From Methanobrevibacter sp. (GTDB lineage Archaea; Methanobacteriota; Methanobacteria; Methanobacteriales; Methanobacteriaceae), in NCBI RefSeq assembly GCF_030539665.1, contig NZ_JAUNXR010000001.1:164767-228766 (forward strand): DNA of 64,000 bases. The letters run 5' to 3'. Shown piece after piece: positions 55,799 to 63,106 of the stretch. How positions within the stretch are numbered: the first letter of the stretch is position 1; every line of letters starts with the position of its first letter. A program made the position numbers and the translations under genes. A model generated the notes under the pieces. That model was not told the origin of the DNA, made no database searches, and was given only the letters and a program-made list of their open reading frames with translations.

Positions 55799-56740
55799 AT
55801 GAAAGATAAAAAAGCAATAAATGTAAGTAAATCAGGAAATAGAGGTTCAATTGAACATCAAACTAAAGCTGCAGACCATGATGGGGACATTATGGAAATG
55901 GCAAGCAGGGATGTTCTTTCAATACCACCATCAACCAGCATTAAAGAAACAACTGAAATTATGATGGAACATAAATTCAGAAGATTGCCTGTAACCGATC
56001 CGGGTTCAGGTAAAGTTTTAGGTATTGTTACTGTTATGGATGTCTTAAATTTCCTTGGTGGGGGAGATAAATTCAACATCATCGAGAAAAAATATGATGA
56101 TAACTTTTTAGCGGCTATCAATGTTCCTGTTAAAGAAATCATGTCAACTGGTGTAATTACCTTATCTAATAAGGCATCCGTTGATGAGACTATCAAAACC
56201 ATGCTGGACAATCAAATTGGTGCAGTTCCAATTATTGACCATGACGGAAACCTTGTAGGTATTATCACCGAAAGGGATGTTGCATTGTCTCTTGCAGGAG
56301 TATTGACCGAAGAGGAAGTACAAGACTACATGAGTACTAAAGTTTTCACTACCACTCCTGGAACCCCTGTTGAAGGAGCATGTAAAATAATGGTAAGAAA
56401 TAGCTTAAGAAGAATCCCTATTGTTGGAGGGGATGCAGACATTTCAAAAGCTAATAAAAAACTTTTAGGAATGGTAACTTCAACAGATATTGTAAACTTC
56501 TTAAACGATAAAGAACTATTCGGTAATTTAAAAGGCAATTCTGCAACAGAAGTATTGGACACTAAACTTTCTGAAATAATGGTTACTGATTTAGTGACTG
56601 TTGCACCAAATGAGAAATTAGGTGACTTATGCTTAACCTTCGCTGAAAAGAACATTGGTGGAGCACCTGTTGTAAAAGATGGCAAAATTGTAGGTATTAT
56701 TACCGAAAGAGATGTTATCAAAGCTATTAAAAAATTCTAA
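55799..56740 (+). CDS. Four-CBS-domain protein
   Basis: This is a protein of about 313 aa consisting of two CBS pairs (four motifs). Examples are MASRDVLSIPPSTSIKET, VKEIMSTGVITLSNKASVDE, VQDYMSTKVFTTTPGTPVEG and LSEIMVTDLVTVAPNEKLGD, each closing with a GI(I/V)TxxD(V/I) strand. I place the start at ATG 55799, eight bases after GAGGTG; the frame extends back to ATG 55727 but the additional stretch has an unlikely Cys-rich composition. CBS pairs bind AMP, ATP or SAM and act as energy sensors. The following gene is a second protein of the same build. Confidence 0.87.
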   Translation: MKDKKAINVSKSGNRGSIEHQTKAADHDGDIMEMASRDVLSIPPSTSIKETTEIMMEHKFRRLPVTDPGSGKVLGIVTVMDVLNFLGGGDKFNIIEKKYDDNFLAAINVPVKEIMSTGVITLSNKASVDETIKTMLDNQIGAVPIIDHDGNLVGIITERDVALSLAGVLTEEEVQDYMSTKVFTTTPGTPVEGACKIMVRNSLRRIPIVGGDADISKANKKLLGMVTSTDIVNFLNDKELFGNLKGNSATEVLDTKLSEIMVTDLVTVAPNEKLGDLCLTFAEKNIGGAPVVKDGKIVGIITERDVIKAIKKF

Positions 56741-56765
56741 ATAACTATTTGTAGGAGATGAAGTT

Positions 56766-57587
56766 ATGAAAATTAAAAATTTAATGACAGAAGATTTAAT
56801 CACTATCGATAAAGATCAAAATTTAACAGACGCATTAAAATTGATGCATAAACATAAAATATCTAGATTGCCGGTTTTAAATGCAAATCATGAACACAAA
56901 AAGGAACTTGTAGGTATTATATCAGAAAGGGATATAGCTGATAAGATAGGCTCTGCAAAATTTGAGAAAAAGCCAATTTCAAGAATTCATGTTTCCTCTG
57001 TAATGGTTAAGGACATAATTACCGTTCCTGAAGATATGGATTTGATAGATGTAGCTAAATTGATGTTTGACAATGGAATAGGTTCTGTTCCAGTAATGGA
57101 TGATGAAAATAATCTTGTGGGAATTGTTTCAAAAGCAGACTTCTTAACATTAGCTAACGGAAAGGCTTTTGACAAATTATACGTAAAGGATGTAATGTCT
57201 AAAAATATAACTTCCGTTTCACCTGACGAAAGGGTGGTTCATGCAAGAAGATTGATGATTGATGCAAAAGTGGGCAGACTTCCTGTTATTGAAAATGATA
57301 AGTTAGTGGGTATGATTACTTATAAGGATTTGATTAGAGCATTCCTTGATATTAAGAAAAATGTTCCTGAAAATCATCAAAAAGTTCATTTAAAAGAACT
57401 TTTAGTGGATGAAATCATGACTCCAAATCCATTATCTGCTAATGAATATGAATCCGTTTCAAAAGTTGATAATTTGATGATTGAAACAGGATTCAATGGA
57501 ATTCCAACTATTAATGATAATAATTATGTAGTTGGTATTATAACTCAAACAGACATTTTAGGTTTGTTGATTGAGTTAGAATCTTAA
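56766..57587 (+). CDS. Four-CBS-domain protein
   Basis: This 273-aa protein consists of four CBS motifs, MKIKNLMTEDLITIDKDQN, VSSVMVKDIITVPEDMDL, VKDVMSKNITSVSPDERVV and VDEIMTPNPLSANEYESV, forming two Bateman modules. There is no additional catalytic domain, so it is probably a nucleotide-sensing regulator. It lies 25 bp after a related gene and 48 bp before pheA, in one transcription direction. The ribosome-binding site is GTAGGAGA. Confidence 0.88.
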   Translation: MKIKNLMTEDLITIDKDQNLTDALKLMHKHKISRLPVLNANHEHKKELVGIISERDIADKIGSAKFEKKPISRIHVSSVMVKDIITVPEDMDLIDVAKLMFDNGIGSVPVMDDENNLVGIVSKADFLTLANGKAFDKLYVKDVMSKNITSVSPDERVVHARRLMIDAKVGRLPVIENDKLVGMITYKDLIRAFLDIKKNVPENHQKVHLKELLVDEIMTPNPLSANEYESVSKVDNLMIETGFNGIPTINDNNYVVGIITQTDILGLLIELES

Positions 57588-57635
57588 ATATGGCTATTTT
57601 TTAGCTATATTATTATTTTTTTAGGAGGACTTTTT

Positions 57636-58445
57636 ATAAAACCAATATCATTTTTAGGACCTAAAGGCACATTCACCCATGAAGCGGCCAGCACAATATC
57701 TGACAATTTAGTTTCTTACTGCACAATTCCGGCAGTTTTGGAAAGTGTTGCAACAGGAGAATGCAATAGGGGTGTTGTTCCAATTGAAAATTCAATAGAG
57801 GGTGCTGTTTCCCAAACTCTTGACTTATTCGCACATAAATATGATTTAAAGATTCATGATGAAATCATTATTCCAATTAATCATAATTTGATCGTAAACA
57901 AGGGAGTGTCACTTGATGAGATTACTGATGTATATTCTCATTCACAGGCTTTGGGTCAATGTCAGGGTTTTATAAATGAAAACAATATTCAGCCTCATTT
58001 TGCAATAAGTACGGCAAATGCCGTTAAAAGCATAATGGGAAATGAAAATGCTGCAGCTATTGGAAATAAAAAGGCTGCCGAACTTTATGACATGGAAATT
58101 TTAATCAGTGGAATTCAGGATGTTTCAAATAACGAGACTCGTTTTGTAATAGTTTCCAATGACGATCATGCTCCCACAGGAAAGGATAAAACTTCAATCG
58201 CATTTTCTTTTTATGAAGATAATCCTGGGGAACTTTATAAGATTTTGGGAATTTTCTATAAGGCTAATGTAAACTTAACCAAAGTGGAATCCAGGCCATC
58301 TAAGGAAGGTTTGGGAAATTATATTTTCTTTTTGGATTTTTATGGTCATAGGACTGATGACAACATTAAGAATATTCTTGCGGAAATAGAGGAAAACACT
58401 TCTGTTTTAAAGGTCTTAGGTTCATACCCCATATTCAGTTATTAA
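57636..58445 (+). CDS. pheA: Prephenate dehydratase PheA, apparent ATA start
   Basis: This is a protein of about 269 aa. The first ATG in frame (57738) is 34 codons too late: upstream codons encode the family's universal N-terminus, ISFLGPKGTFTHEAA-like, starting at ATA 57636. A perfect AGGAGG (57623-57628) lies seven bases before this ATA, and no ATG, GTG or TTG occurs in frame in the preceding stretch. The substrate site NETRFVIVS and the C-terminal ACT domain with VNLTKVESRPSKEGLGNYIF, which binds phenylalanine for feedback control, are intact. It converts prephenate to phenylpyruvate. So the start codon is rare, not the gene broken. Confidence 0.93.
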   Translation: MKPISFLGPKGTFTHEAASTISDNLVSYCTIPAVLESVATGECNRGVVPIENSIEGAVSQTLDLFAHKYDLKIHDEIIIPINHNLIVNKGVSLDEITDVYSHSQALGQCQGFINENNIQPHFAISTANAVKSIMGNENAAAIGNKKAAELYDMEILISGIQDVSNNETRFVIVSNDDHAPTGKDKTSIAFSFYEDNPGELYKILGIFYKANVNLTKVESRPSKEGLGNYIFFLDFYGHRTDDNIKNILAEIEENTSVLKVLGSYPIFSY

Positions 58446-58506
58446 GTAAACTTTAAATTATTGTTTTAATATAAGTATTATTAATACAAATTAAAGGAGG
58501 GTATCA

Positions 58507-59193
58507 GTGCAGGACGAAAAACAACATATTCTAAATGTTATGAGAAGTCTTGAGGAAGACTATAAGGCCGGTAAAGTCTCACCTAAGAAATATAAATTTT
58601 ACATGGCTAAATATAATGATAGACTTAGATATTTGGATAAGAATGCAGCTACTAATAGGATTCGTTCAATGCAAGGCAAACCTGCTCCTGACACTCAACG
58701 CAGAAGAAAAAAATATAAGAAAGCTGCTGATAAAAGAAGAAAAGAAGAAAATGATCTTGTTCAAAAGTATATAATTGATCCTAAAAAAGGAGATAAGAAT
58801 TTAAATGCAAAAAAGAAAAAGGAAATGAAATCAGGAACTTATAAGTTGCTTATTGTCCTGATTTTGGTTATTGCATTTACCATAGGTATTAGTGCAGGTA
58901 TTTTTGTTTTTGATTTCCAGGAAATGTCTGTTGTAAATTCCAACGCACTTGTTGAAGACACTGCATTCCCTGATTTAGGTAATGTAACGGTAGATACTAA
59001 TGAGACTTCCAATTATACTGCCATAACCACAACCACTCCTGATGAAGATACTTATACTAGTGACGATTCTGATTATTCTACTGGAGATGATTACAGCGGT
59101 GATTCCAGTGGAGGTAGTTATGCACCTTCCCAGAGTCCAAGTCAAAGTCAAACTCCATCAACTCCTCAAACAGGCTCTGAAACTGGAGGATAG
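58507..59193 (+). CDS. Single-pass membrane protein with low-complexity tail
   Basis: This 228-aa protein is not in a family I know. Residues 1-105 are a basic, helical cytoplasmic domain (KYKKAADKRRKEENDLVQKY) that may be coiled coil. A single transmembrane helix follows (YKLLIVLILVIAFTIGISAG, about 113-133), then an extracellular tail that is Ser/Thr/Asp/Gly-rich and ends SPSQSQTPSTPQ. The start is GTG, preceded by AGGAGGG. Cell-surface or envelope function is likely, together with the next secreted gene. Confidence 0.78.
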   Translation: MQDEKQHILNVMRSLEEDYKAGKVSPKKYKFYMAKYNDRLRYLDKNAATNRIRSMQGKPAPDTQRRRKKYKKAADKRRKEENDLVQKYIIDPKKGDKNLNAKKKKEMKSGTYKLLIVLILVIAFTIGISAGIFVFDFQEMSVVNSNALVEDTAFPDLGNVTVDTNETSNYTAITTTTPDEDTYTSDDSDYSTGDDYSGDSSGGSYAPSQSPSQSQTPSTPQTGSETGG

Positions 59194-59227
59194 AATAATC
59201 CCTTTTTATTTTATTTAAGGTGATTTT

Positions 59228-59767
59228 ATGAAAAGACATGTAATTGTGATTTTAATTGTTATTGGAATGATATGTTCTATTGGATGTGTTATGGCTGATA
59301 ATCAGGCTTCTGGTAATCCTGGAGACATCCAATCTATATCTAAGGATGGAATTACAATTAGATTTCCATCAGATTGGGGTATTTCAAAAGCATCATCTAA
59401 CTATTCAATAATTGCTATTTCAGATTTAAGCTCTGTTGATTCAAATGGAGTTGCTGAAGTTAACATTAATATTGAAAGGGATAAGTTTGAGGGTTCATTC
59501 GAAACTTTTGTAAATGACACTTATGCTAAAATGAAAAAGATTGGGGATTATAATTTAACTTCCTCTGGTCAGGTAGCTGTTGGGGATATGGAAGGCCTTG
59601 AATATACCTATACATCTGATATTAATGGTACTCAAAGGGAACATAAGGCCATATGGCTTGAGCATGGCGACGAGGCTTATGTTATAATGTATAGTGCTCC
59701 TATAGATCAATTTGATTCAAATTTAAAAATATTTGATTATGTTATTCATAATATTCAAATAAACTAA
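59228..59767 (+). CDS. Secreted PsbP-like protein
   Basis: This 179-aa protein starts with a signal peptide: MKRHVIVILIVIGMICSIG followed by CVMADNQ. The Cys in SIGCVMA could make it a lipoprotein-like anchor, but an archaeal lipobox is only weakly fulfilled. The remaining about 150 residues match the PsbP/DUF1795-type fold often found in methanogens: ISKDGITIRFPSDWGIS, then a central beta-sheet and EHKAIWLEHGDEAYVIMYSA. Its role is not known. The ribosome-binding site AAGGTGA lies six bases before ATG, and the gene follows the membrane protein by 34 bp. Confidence 0.8.
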   Translation: MKRHVIVILIVIGMICSIGCVMADNQASGNPGDIQSISKDGITIRFPSDWGISKASSNYSIIAISDLSSVDSNGVAEVNINIERDKFEGSFETFVNDTYAKMKKIGDYNLTSSGQVAVGDMEGLEYTYTSDINGTQREHKAIWLEHGDEAYVIMYSAPIDQFDSNLKIFDYVIHNIQIN

Positions 59768-59799
59768 TTTTTTATTTTTTTAATTTTTGAGGTTTTATT

Positions 59800-60306
59800 A
59801 TGATTGTTTTATGTGTTACTGGAAGTATTGCTGCAACTGAAGCTATTAAATTAGCTCGTGAAATTAGAAGGAATGATGTTGAAGTTAAATGTTTTATGAG
59901 TCAGGCAGCATGTGATATTATAACTCCAAATGCAATGGAGTTCGCAACTGGTAATGAAGTTGTCACAGAACTTACAGGTAAAATAGAGCATGTTAAATAT
60001 AGCCAAGAGGATTTGATATTGGTAGCTCCAGCTACTGCGAATACAATCAGTAAATTTGCATATAAAATAGCGGACAATCCAATTTCCACACTTTTGATTA
60101 CTGCATATGGCCACAATACTCCAATTTTGTTCGTCCCATCTATGCATGACTCAATGTACACAGCAGTTAAGGACAATATTCAAAAAATTAAAGATGAAGG
60201 TTCTGCAAATTTCCTTAAACCAAGAATGGATGAGGGAAAGGCCAAATTTCCAGACAAGGAAGACATTGTTCTCGAATCATTAAGGTTAATAAATCAAAAC
60301 AAGTAG
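59800..60306 (+). CDS. coaC: Phosphopantothenoylcysteine decarboxylase (CoaC part of CoaBC)
   Basis: This 168-aa flavoprotein corresponds to the N-terminal half of CoaBC/Dfp. It shows MIVLCVTGSIAATEAIKLAR for FMN binding and the PASANT-like motif VAPATANTISKFA, and PSMHDSMY for the substrate clamp. It decarboxylates 4'-phosphopantothenoylcysteine in coenzyme A synthesis. In most archaea it is fused to CoaB; here a stop at 60304-60306 ends it, and the CoaB half continues in the next frame. Either a true split or a one-base frameshift between 60293 and 60306 explains this. Confidence 0.88.
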   Translation: MIVLCVTGSIAATEAIKLAREIRRNDVEVKCFMSQAACDIITPNAMEFATGNEVVTELTGKIEHVKYSQEDLILVAPATANTISKFAYKIADNPISTLLITAYGHNTPILFVPSMHDSMYTAVKDNIQKIKDEGSANFLKPRMDEGKAKFPDKEDIVLESLRLINQNK

Positions 60307-60310
60307 TGAT

Positions 60311-60952
60311 ATTATTAATAAGAAAGTTTTAATTAGTTTAGGCGGAACATTCGAACCTATTGATGCGGTAAGGGGAATCAGCAATAATTCTTCTGGAAAA
60401 ATGGGTTTGGAATTAGCTAAAGAAGCTTATATTCGTGGAGCTGATGTGACAGTGATTGTTGGAAACGTTTCCGTTAAAATCTCTTCACTTTTCAATTCAG
60501 TTCATGTTAAAACTACTCAAGATATGGCCGAAGCAGTTTTTGATTTAGTTCCCGAACATGATATTTTTATTTCGACCGCTGCTGTTTCTGATTTTAAAAT
60601 AAGCGAGTTCAAAGATTCCAAGGTTTCATCTGAAAATAATTTGGACATCATATTAAAACCTACAGTAAAAATCCTAAGCAAGGTTAAGGAGATTAATCCT
60701 TCAATCTTTCTAGTGGGTTTTAAAGCATTGTATAACGCCCAAAGAAGCGAATTGATAGAAAGTGCTAAAAATCAGATTAAAAACTCAAAGACGGATTTGG
60801 TGGTGGCTAATGATGTTGGGGATAGAAATTGCACCTTCGGATCTGACAATAACAAGGTTTTGATCATTGGCGATGAAATAATTGAAACACCTTTAAAATC
60901 TAAAAAAGAAATCTCTAAAATAATTTGGGATGAGATTTTGAGAAAAATTTGA
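60311..60952 (+). CDS. coaB: Phosphopantothenate--cysteine ligase (CoaB part of CoaBC), no standard start
   Basis: The frame from about 60293 to 60952 encodes the C-terminal half of CoaBC: KKVLISLGGTFEPIDAVRGI, SNNSSGKMGLELAKEAYIRG and a later KTDLVVANDVG, with the Asn of the catalytic NDV region present. ATG 60401 is too late because the nucleotide-binding LGGTFEPID loop lies upstream. Before that only ATT codons (60311, 60314) or ATC 60293 could start; GTGAT at 60306-60310 is a weak ribosome-binding sequence. It joins cysteine to 4'-phosphopantothenate using CTP. The upstream CoaC frame is plus one relative to this one, so a fused gene with one additional base is an equally good reading. 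Confidence 0.8.
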   Translation: MINKKVLISLGGTFEPIDAVRGISNNSSGKMGLELAKEAYIRGADVTVIVGNVSVKISSLFNSVHVKTTQDMAEAVFDLVPEHDIFISTAAVSDFKISEFKDSKVSSENNLDIILKPTVKILSKVKEINPSIFLVGFKALYNAQRSELIESAKNQIKNSKTDLVVANDVGDRNCTFGSDNNKVLIIGDEIIETPLKSKKEISKIIWDEILRKI

Positions 60953-61020
60953 TTTTTCCTTATTTTTTTAACAGTATTGAAGTTTTATTTCAAAAATAGA
61001 TAAATTATTTGCTCTTTTAT

Positions 61021-61099
61021 AAGTTCAATCCTCTAGGTAGTGTCCTTTTGGAGTTTTTTAAAAGAGTGAATGTCCCTAGAGGAGGTCGTTTTTGAACTT
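61021..61099. ncRNA. Candidate structured RNA or bidirectional terminator
   Basis: AAGTTCA (61021-61027) pairs with TGAACTT (61093-61099); inside, TCCTCTAGG (61029-61037) pairs exactly with CCTAGAGGA (61075-61083). The 37-base interior contains two smaller alternatives (TCC-tttt-GGA and CTTTT...AAAAG). The GC content of this arm is far higher than in the surrounding gap. It lies between the convergent coaB and flpA genes. The minus strand has a TATA-like TTTATATAAAG directly beside the outer arm (61094-61104). No family is recognised. Confidence 0.5.
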
Positions 61100-61181
61100 T
61101 ATATAAATTGCATTAACATATTAATTATTGTTTTTTATATTATAAATAGCTAATTATAATATATATTTTAACAATTTTTTA

Positions 61182-61826
61182 CTAAAAATTTTTCTCAACT
61201 AAAAAGCCGATGTGGTCTTTTTCATAAGGTTCTAGTTTGATTTTTTCAATAATCTTGAACCCTTTTTCTTTTAGCTTCTTTTCCTCTTCTTTGAAGATTT
61301 TTTTAGGTTTTTGGACTACATCAATACTTCTTGCCTTAAGCATTAACAATCCTATTCCATCTTCCTTGGCAAAAAGGTTCATGTTTTTCATAAATAGGCT
61401 TGTTTGGGTTGGCTGTGCAACATCACAATAAACCAAATCCACCTTTTCAACCAGATTCAAATATTGTTTGGGCTTTGTGGCATCTCCAAGTATTGGGGCA
61501 ATATTTGAACGTCTATTGGATAATCTTACAAGTTTTTTACAGGTCACAGGTGAAAATTCCACAGCATAAACCATTCCATTTATTGCGATATCTGAAATGT
61601 GGGAAACTGTAGTTCCTGTAGAAGCACCTAAATAGAGTATTTTTTCATCCTCTACAATGTCTAAATTTGATAGTCCATTCATTAGGCCTGCAGCTAATTT
61701 CGAACGGTAAGGATTCCAAAGCCTGTATTCTTTGTCATCTTCCTTGAGCAGTTTTTCACCATAGACTGAAATCCCTGGAACTAAATTTTCAGTAGCTATT
61801 TGGTCTTCTTTTAAATAAACTTTCAT
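61182..61826 (-). CDS. flpA: Fibrillarin-like rRNA/tRNA 2'-O-methyltransferase
   Basis: This 214-aa protein matches archaeal fibrillarin: an N-terminal domain with RLWNPYRSKLAAGLMNG, then a SAM-binding Rossmann fold with LYLGASTGTTVSHISDI, YAVEFSPVTCKKLV and VYCDVAQPTQTSLF. The family's K-D-K-H catalytic tetrad is partly visible near RSKLAAG, CDVAQP and LMLKARSID. With Nop5 and L7Ae it uses C/D guide RNAs to methylate rRNA and tRNA. It follows the nop5 gene by three bases on the same strand. Confidence 0.97.
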   Translation of the reverse strand: MKVYLKEDQIATENLVPGISVYGEKLLKEDDKEYRLWNPYRSKLAAGLMNGLSNLDIVEDEKILYLGASTGTTVSHISDIAINGMVYAVEFSPVTCKKLVRLSNRRSNIAPILGDATKPKQYLNLVEKVDLVYCDVAQPTQTSLFMKNMNLFAKEDGIGLLMLKARSIDVVQKPKKIFKEEEKKLKEKGFKIIEKIKLEPYEKDHIGFLVEKNF

Positions 61827-61829
61827 GTT

Positions 61830-63008
61830 TTACTTCCTTCTTCTTTTGTTTTTTCTTTTTTTACCTTTTTTAGCTTTTTTACGTCCTTTTGTTTTTTCCT
61901 CTTGACGTCTTTTGGTGGTTTTTGTTGGGAACGGATTTGCTTTTTCAATCTCTTCTACTTTCTGTTCAAATTTCTCATATATTTCCGGATCGATGTCCTT
62001 GGTATAGACGTCTTTACGTGTAGCTAATGATATTCTTGATGCAAGGGTTCTTGCTATTTTTCCCCTATTCCACCATTTTGAACCTCTTACTTTTGGATGT
62101 TGGTATATCAAACCATATTTTGGAGGCCTATCTCCACTTTTAAGATGTCTGAACAATGCTTTTTCAGCACCCATTATCTGCACTGTACTTGATGGGTATG
62201 TGGAAAGCCTTTTGATTCCTCCTGCATGGGATATTAGTTTTGCTCCAAGTGTTGGCCCTACAAGTGCCTTTAAGTTAGGGGCAATTGATTCCATTTTCAT
62301 TTCAATATATTTTTCAATGCTTTTTCTAGTGTTTTGAAGTTCATATATTGAATTTGCATAGTTGTTTATAATGTCCAGGTCTTCCTGATTAATGTCCTCA
62401 TCATCAAATTCATCAACATCAATCAGAAAAGCGTCAGGTTTCGCTTCAATGATTTTTGATTTTGTTTTATTTTCGGAGATTAGCTTTATGTAAGTCTCGT
62501 TATTTCTAATCATGTCCATTTCGGGGAAGTATAGTGCATACCATTCCCTTATTCTTTCAATCAATTTGCTGATGGCTTCGTCAATATCATCAATACTGTT
62601 GATGGCCTGTATCAGATGCTTGTCTTCTGATTTTGAAAGTTCCTTCATTTTATAGAGGCTTAGTTTCCTGTAATATTTGATAAATTCCTCTTTGGACATG
62701 TCAAAATCATCCATGTATTTGTCAAGATTTTCACGTAGTGTTTCTCCACCCAAATTTGGTGTTTTTATCTCGACATTTTTAAAATCCTTAAAATCAGAAG
62801 TTCTTTTGTTTGATTCTATTATGATGTTATCAAATTCATTTTCCAATTCTTCAATAATTTCTATCTCTTCAGCTACAAGCTCCTTATTTTCAAGAGAAAT
62901 CATTCTAGAAACTATCTCGTCTTTTGGAAATGGTTTTATTTTAATTAAATCTTGGTTGTCTTTAAAAGCTAGAAAACCACCAATAAAATATGTTATATAG
63001 CAATCCAT
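61830..63008 (-). CDS. nop5: Nop5/Nop56-like C/D RNP core protein
   Basis: This 392-aa protein has the Nop56/58 order: an N-terminal domain that binds fibrillarin, a long coiled coil (about 110-235) and the Nop domain with VGPTLGAKLISHAGGIKRLS and IMGAEKALFRHLKSGD, then RPPKYGLIYQHPKVRGSKWW. The C-terminal tail is very basic (K/R/T-rich). It forms the scaffold linking fibrillarin and the L7Ae-bound guide RNA. The arrangement nop5-flpA is conserved in archaea. The guide in the tRNA-Trp intron is one expected substrate. Confidence 0.96.
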   Translation of the reverse strand: MDCYITYFIGGFLAFKDNQDLIKIKPFPKDEIVSRMISLENKELVAEEIEIIEELENEFDNIIIESNKRTSDFKDFKNVEIKTPNLGGETLRENLDKYMDDFDMSKEEFIKYYRKLSLYKMKELSKSEDKHLIQAINSIDDIDEAISKLIERIREWYALYFPEMDMIRNNETYIKLISENKTKSKIIEAKPDAFLIDVDEFDDEDINQEDLDIINNYANSIYELQNTRKSIEKYIEMKMESIAPNLKALVGPTLGAKLISHAGGIKRLSTYPSSTVQIMGAEKALFRHLKSGDRPPKYGLIYQHPKVRGSKWWNRGKIARTLASRISLATRKDVYTKDIDPEIYEKFEQKVEEIEKANPFPTKTTKRRQEEKTKGRKKAKKGKKRKNKRRRK

Positions 63009-63106
63009 AGATTTATTATTAATTTTTATTTTTAAATATCTTTACATAATTATAAATGATTTAGCAAACAAAGTTATTATTTAATTAAATAATGTTGGTG
63101 TATTAA

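Noticed and set aside
60306-60332. GTG 60306 as start of CoaB
   Set aside because: It is in a different frame and stops after eight codons.
61070-61151. 27-codon frame starting in the structured element (ATG 61070)
   Set aside because: It overlaps the stem, has a hydrophobic AT-driven composition and no upstream ribosome-binding site.
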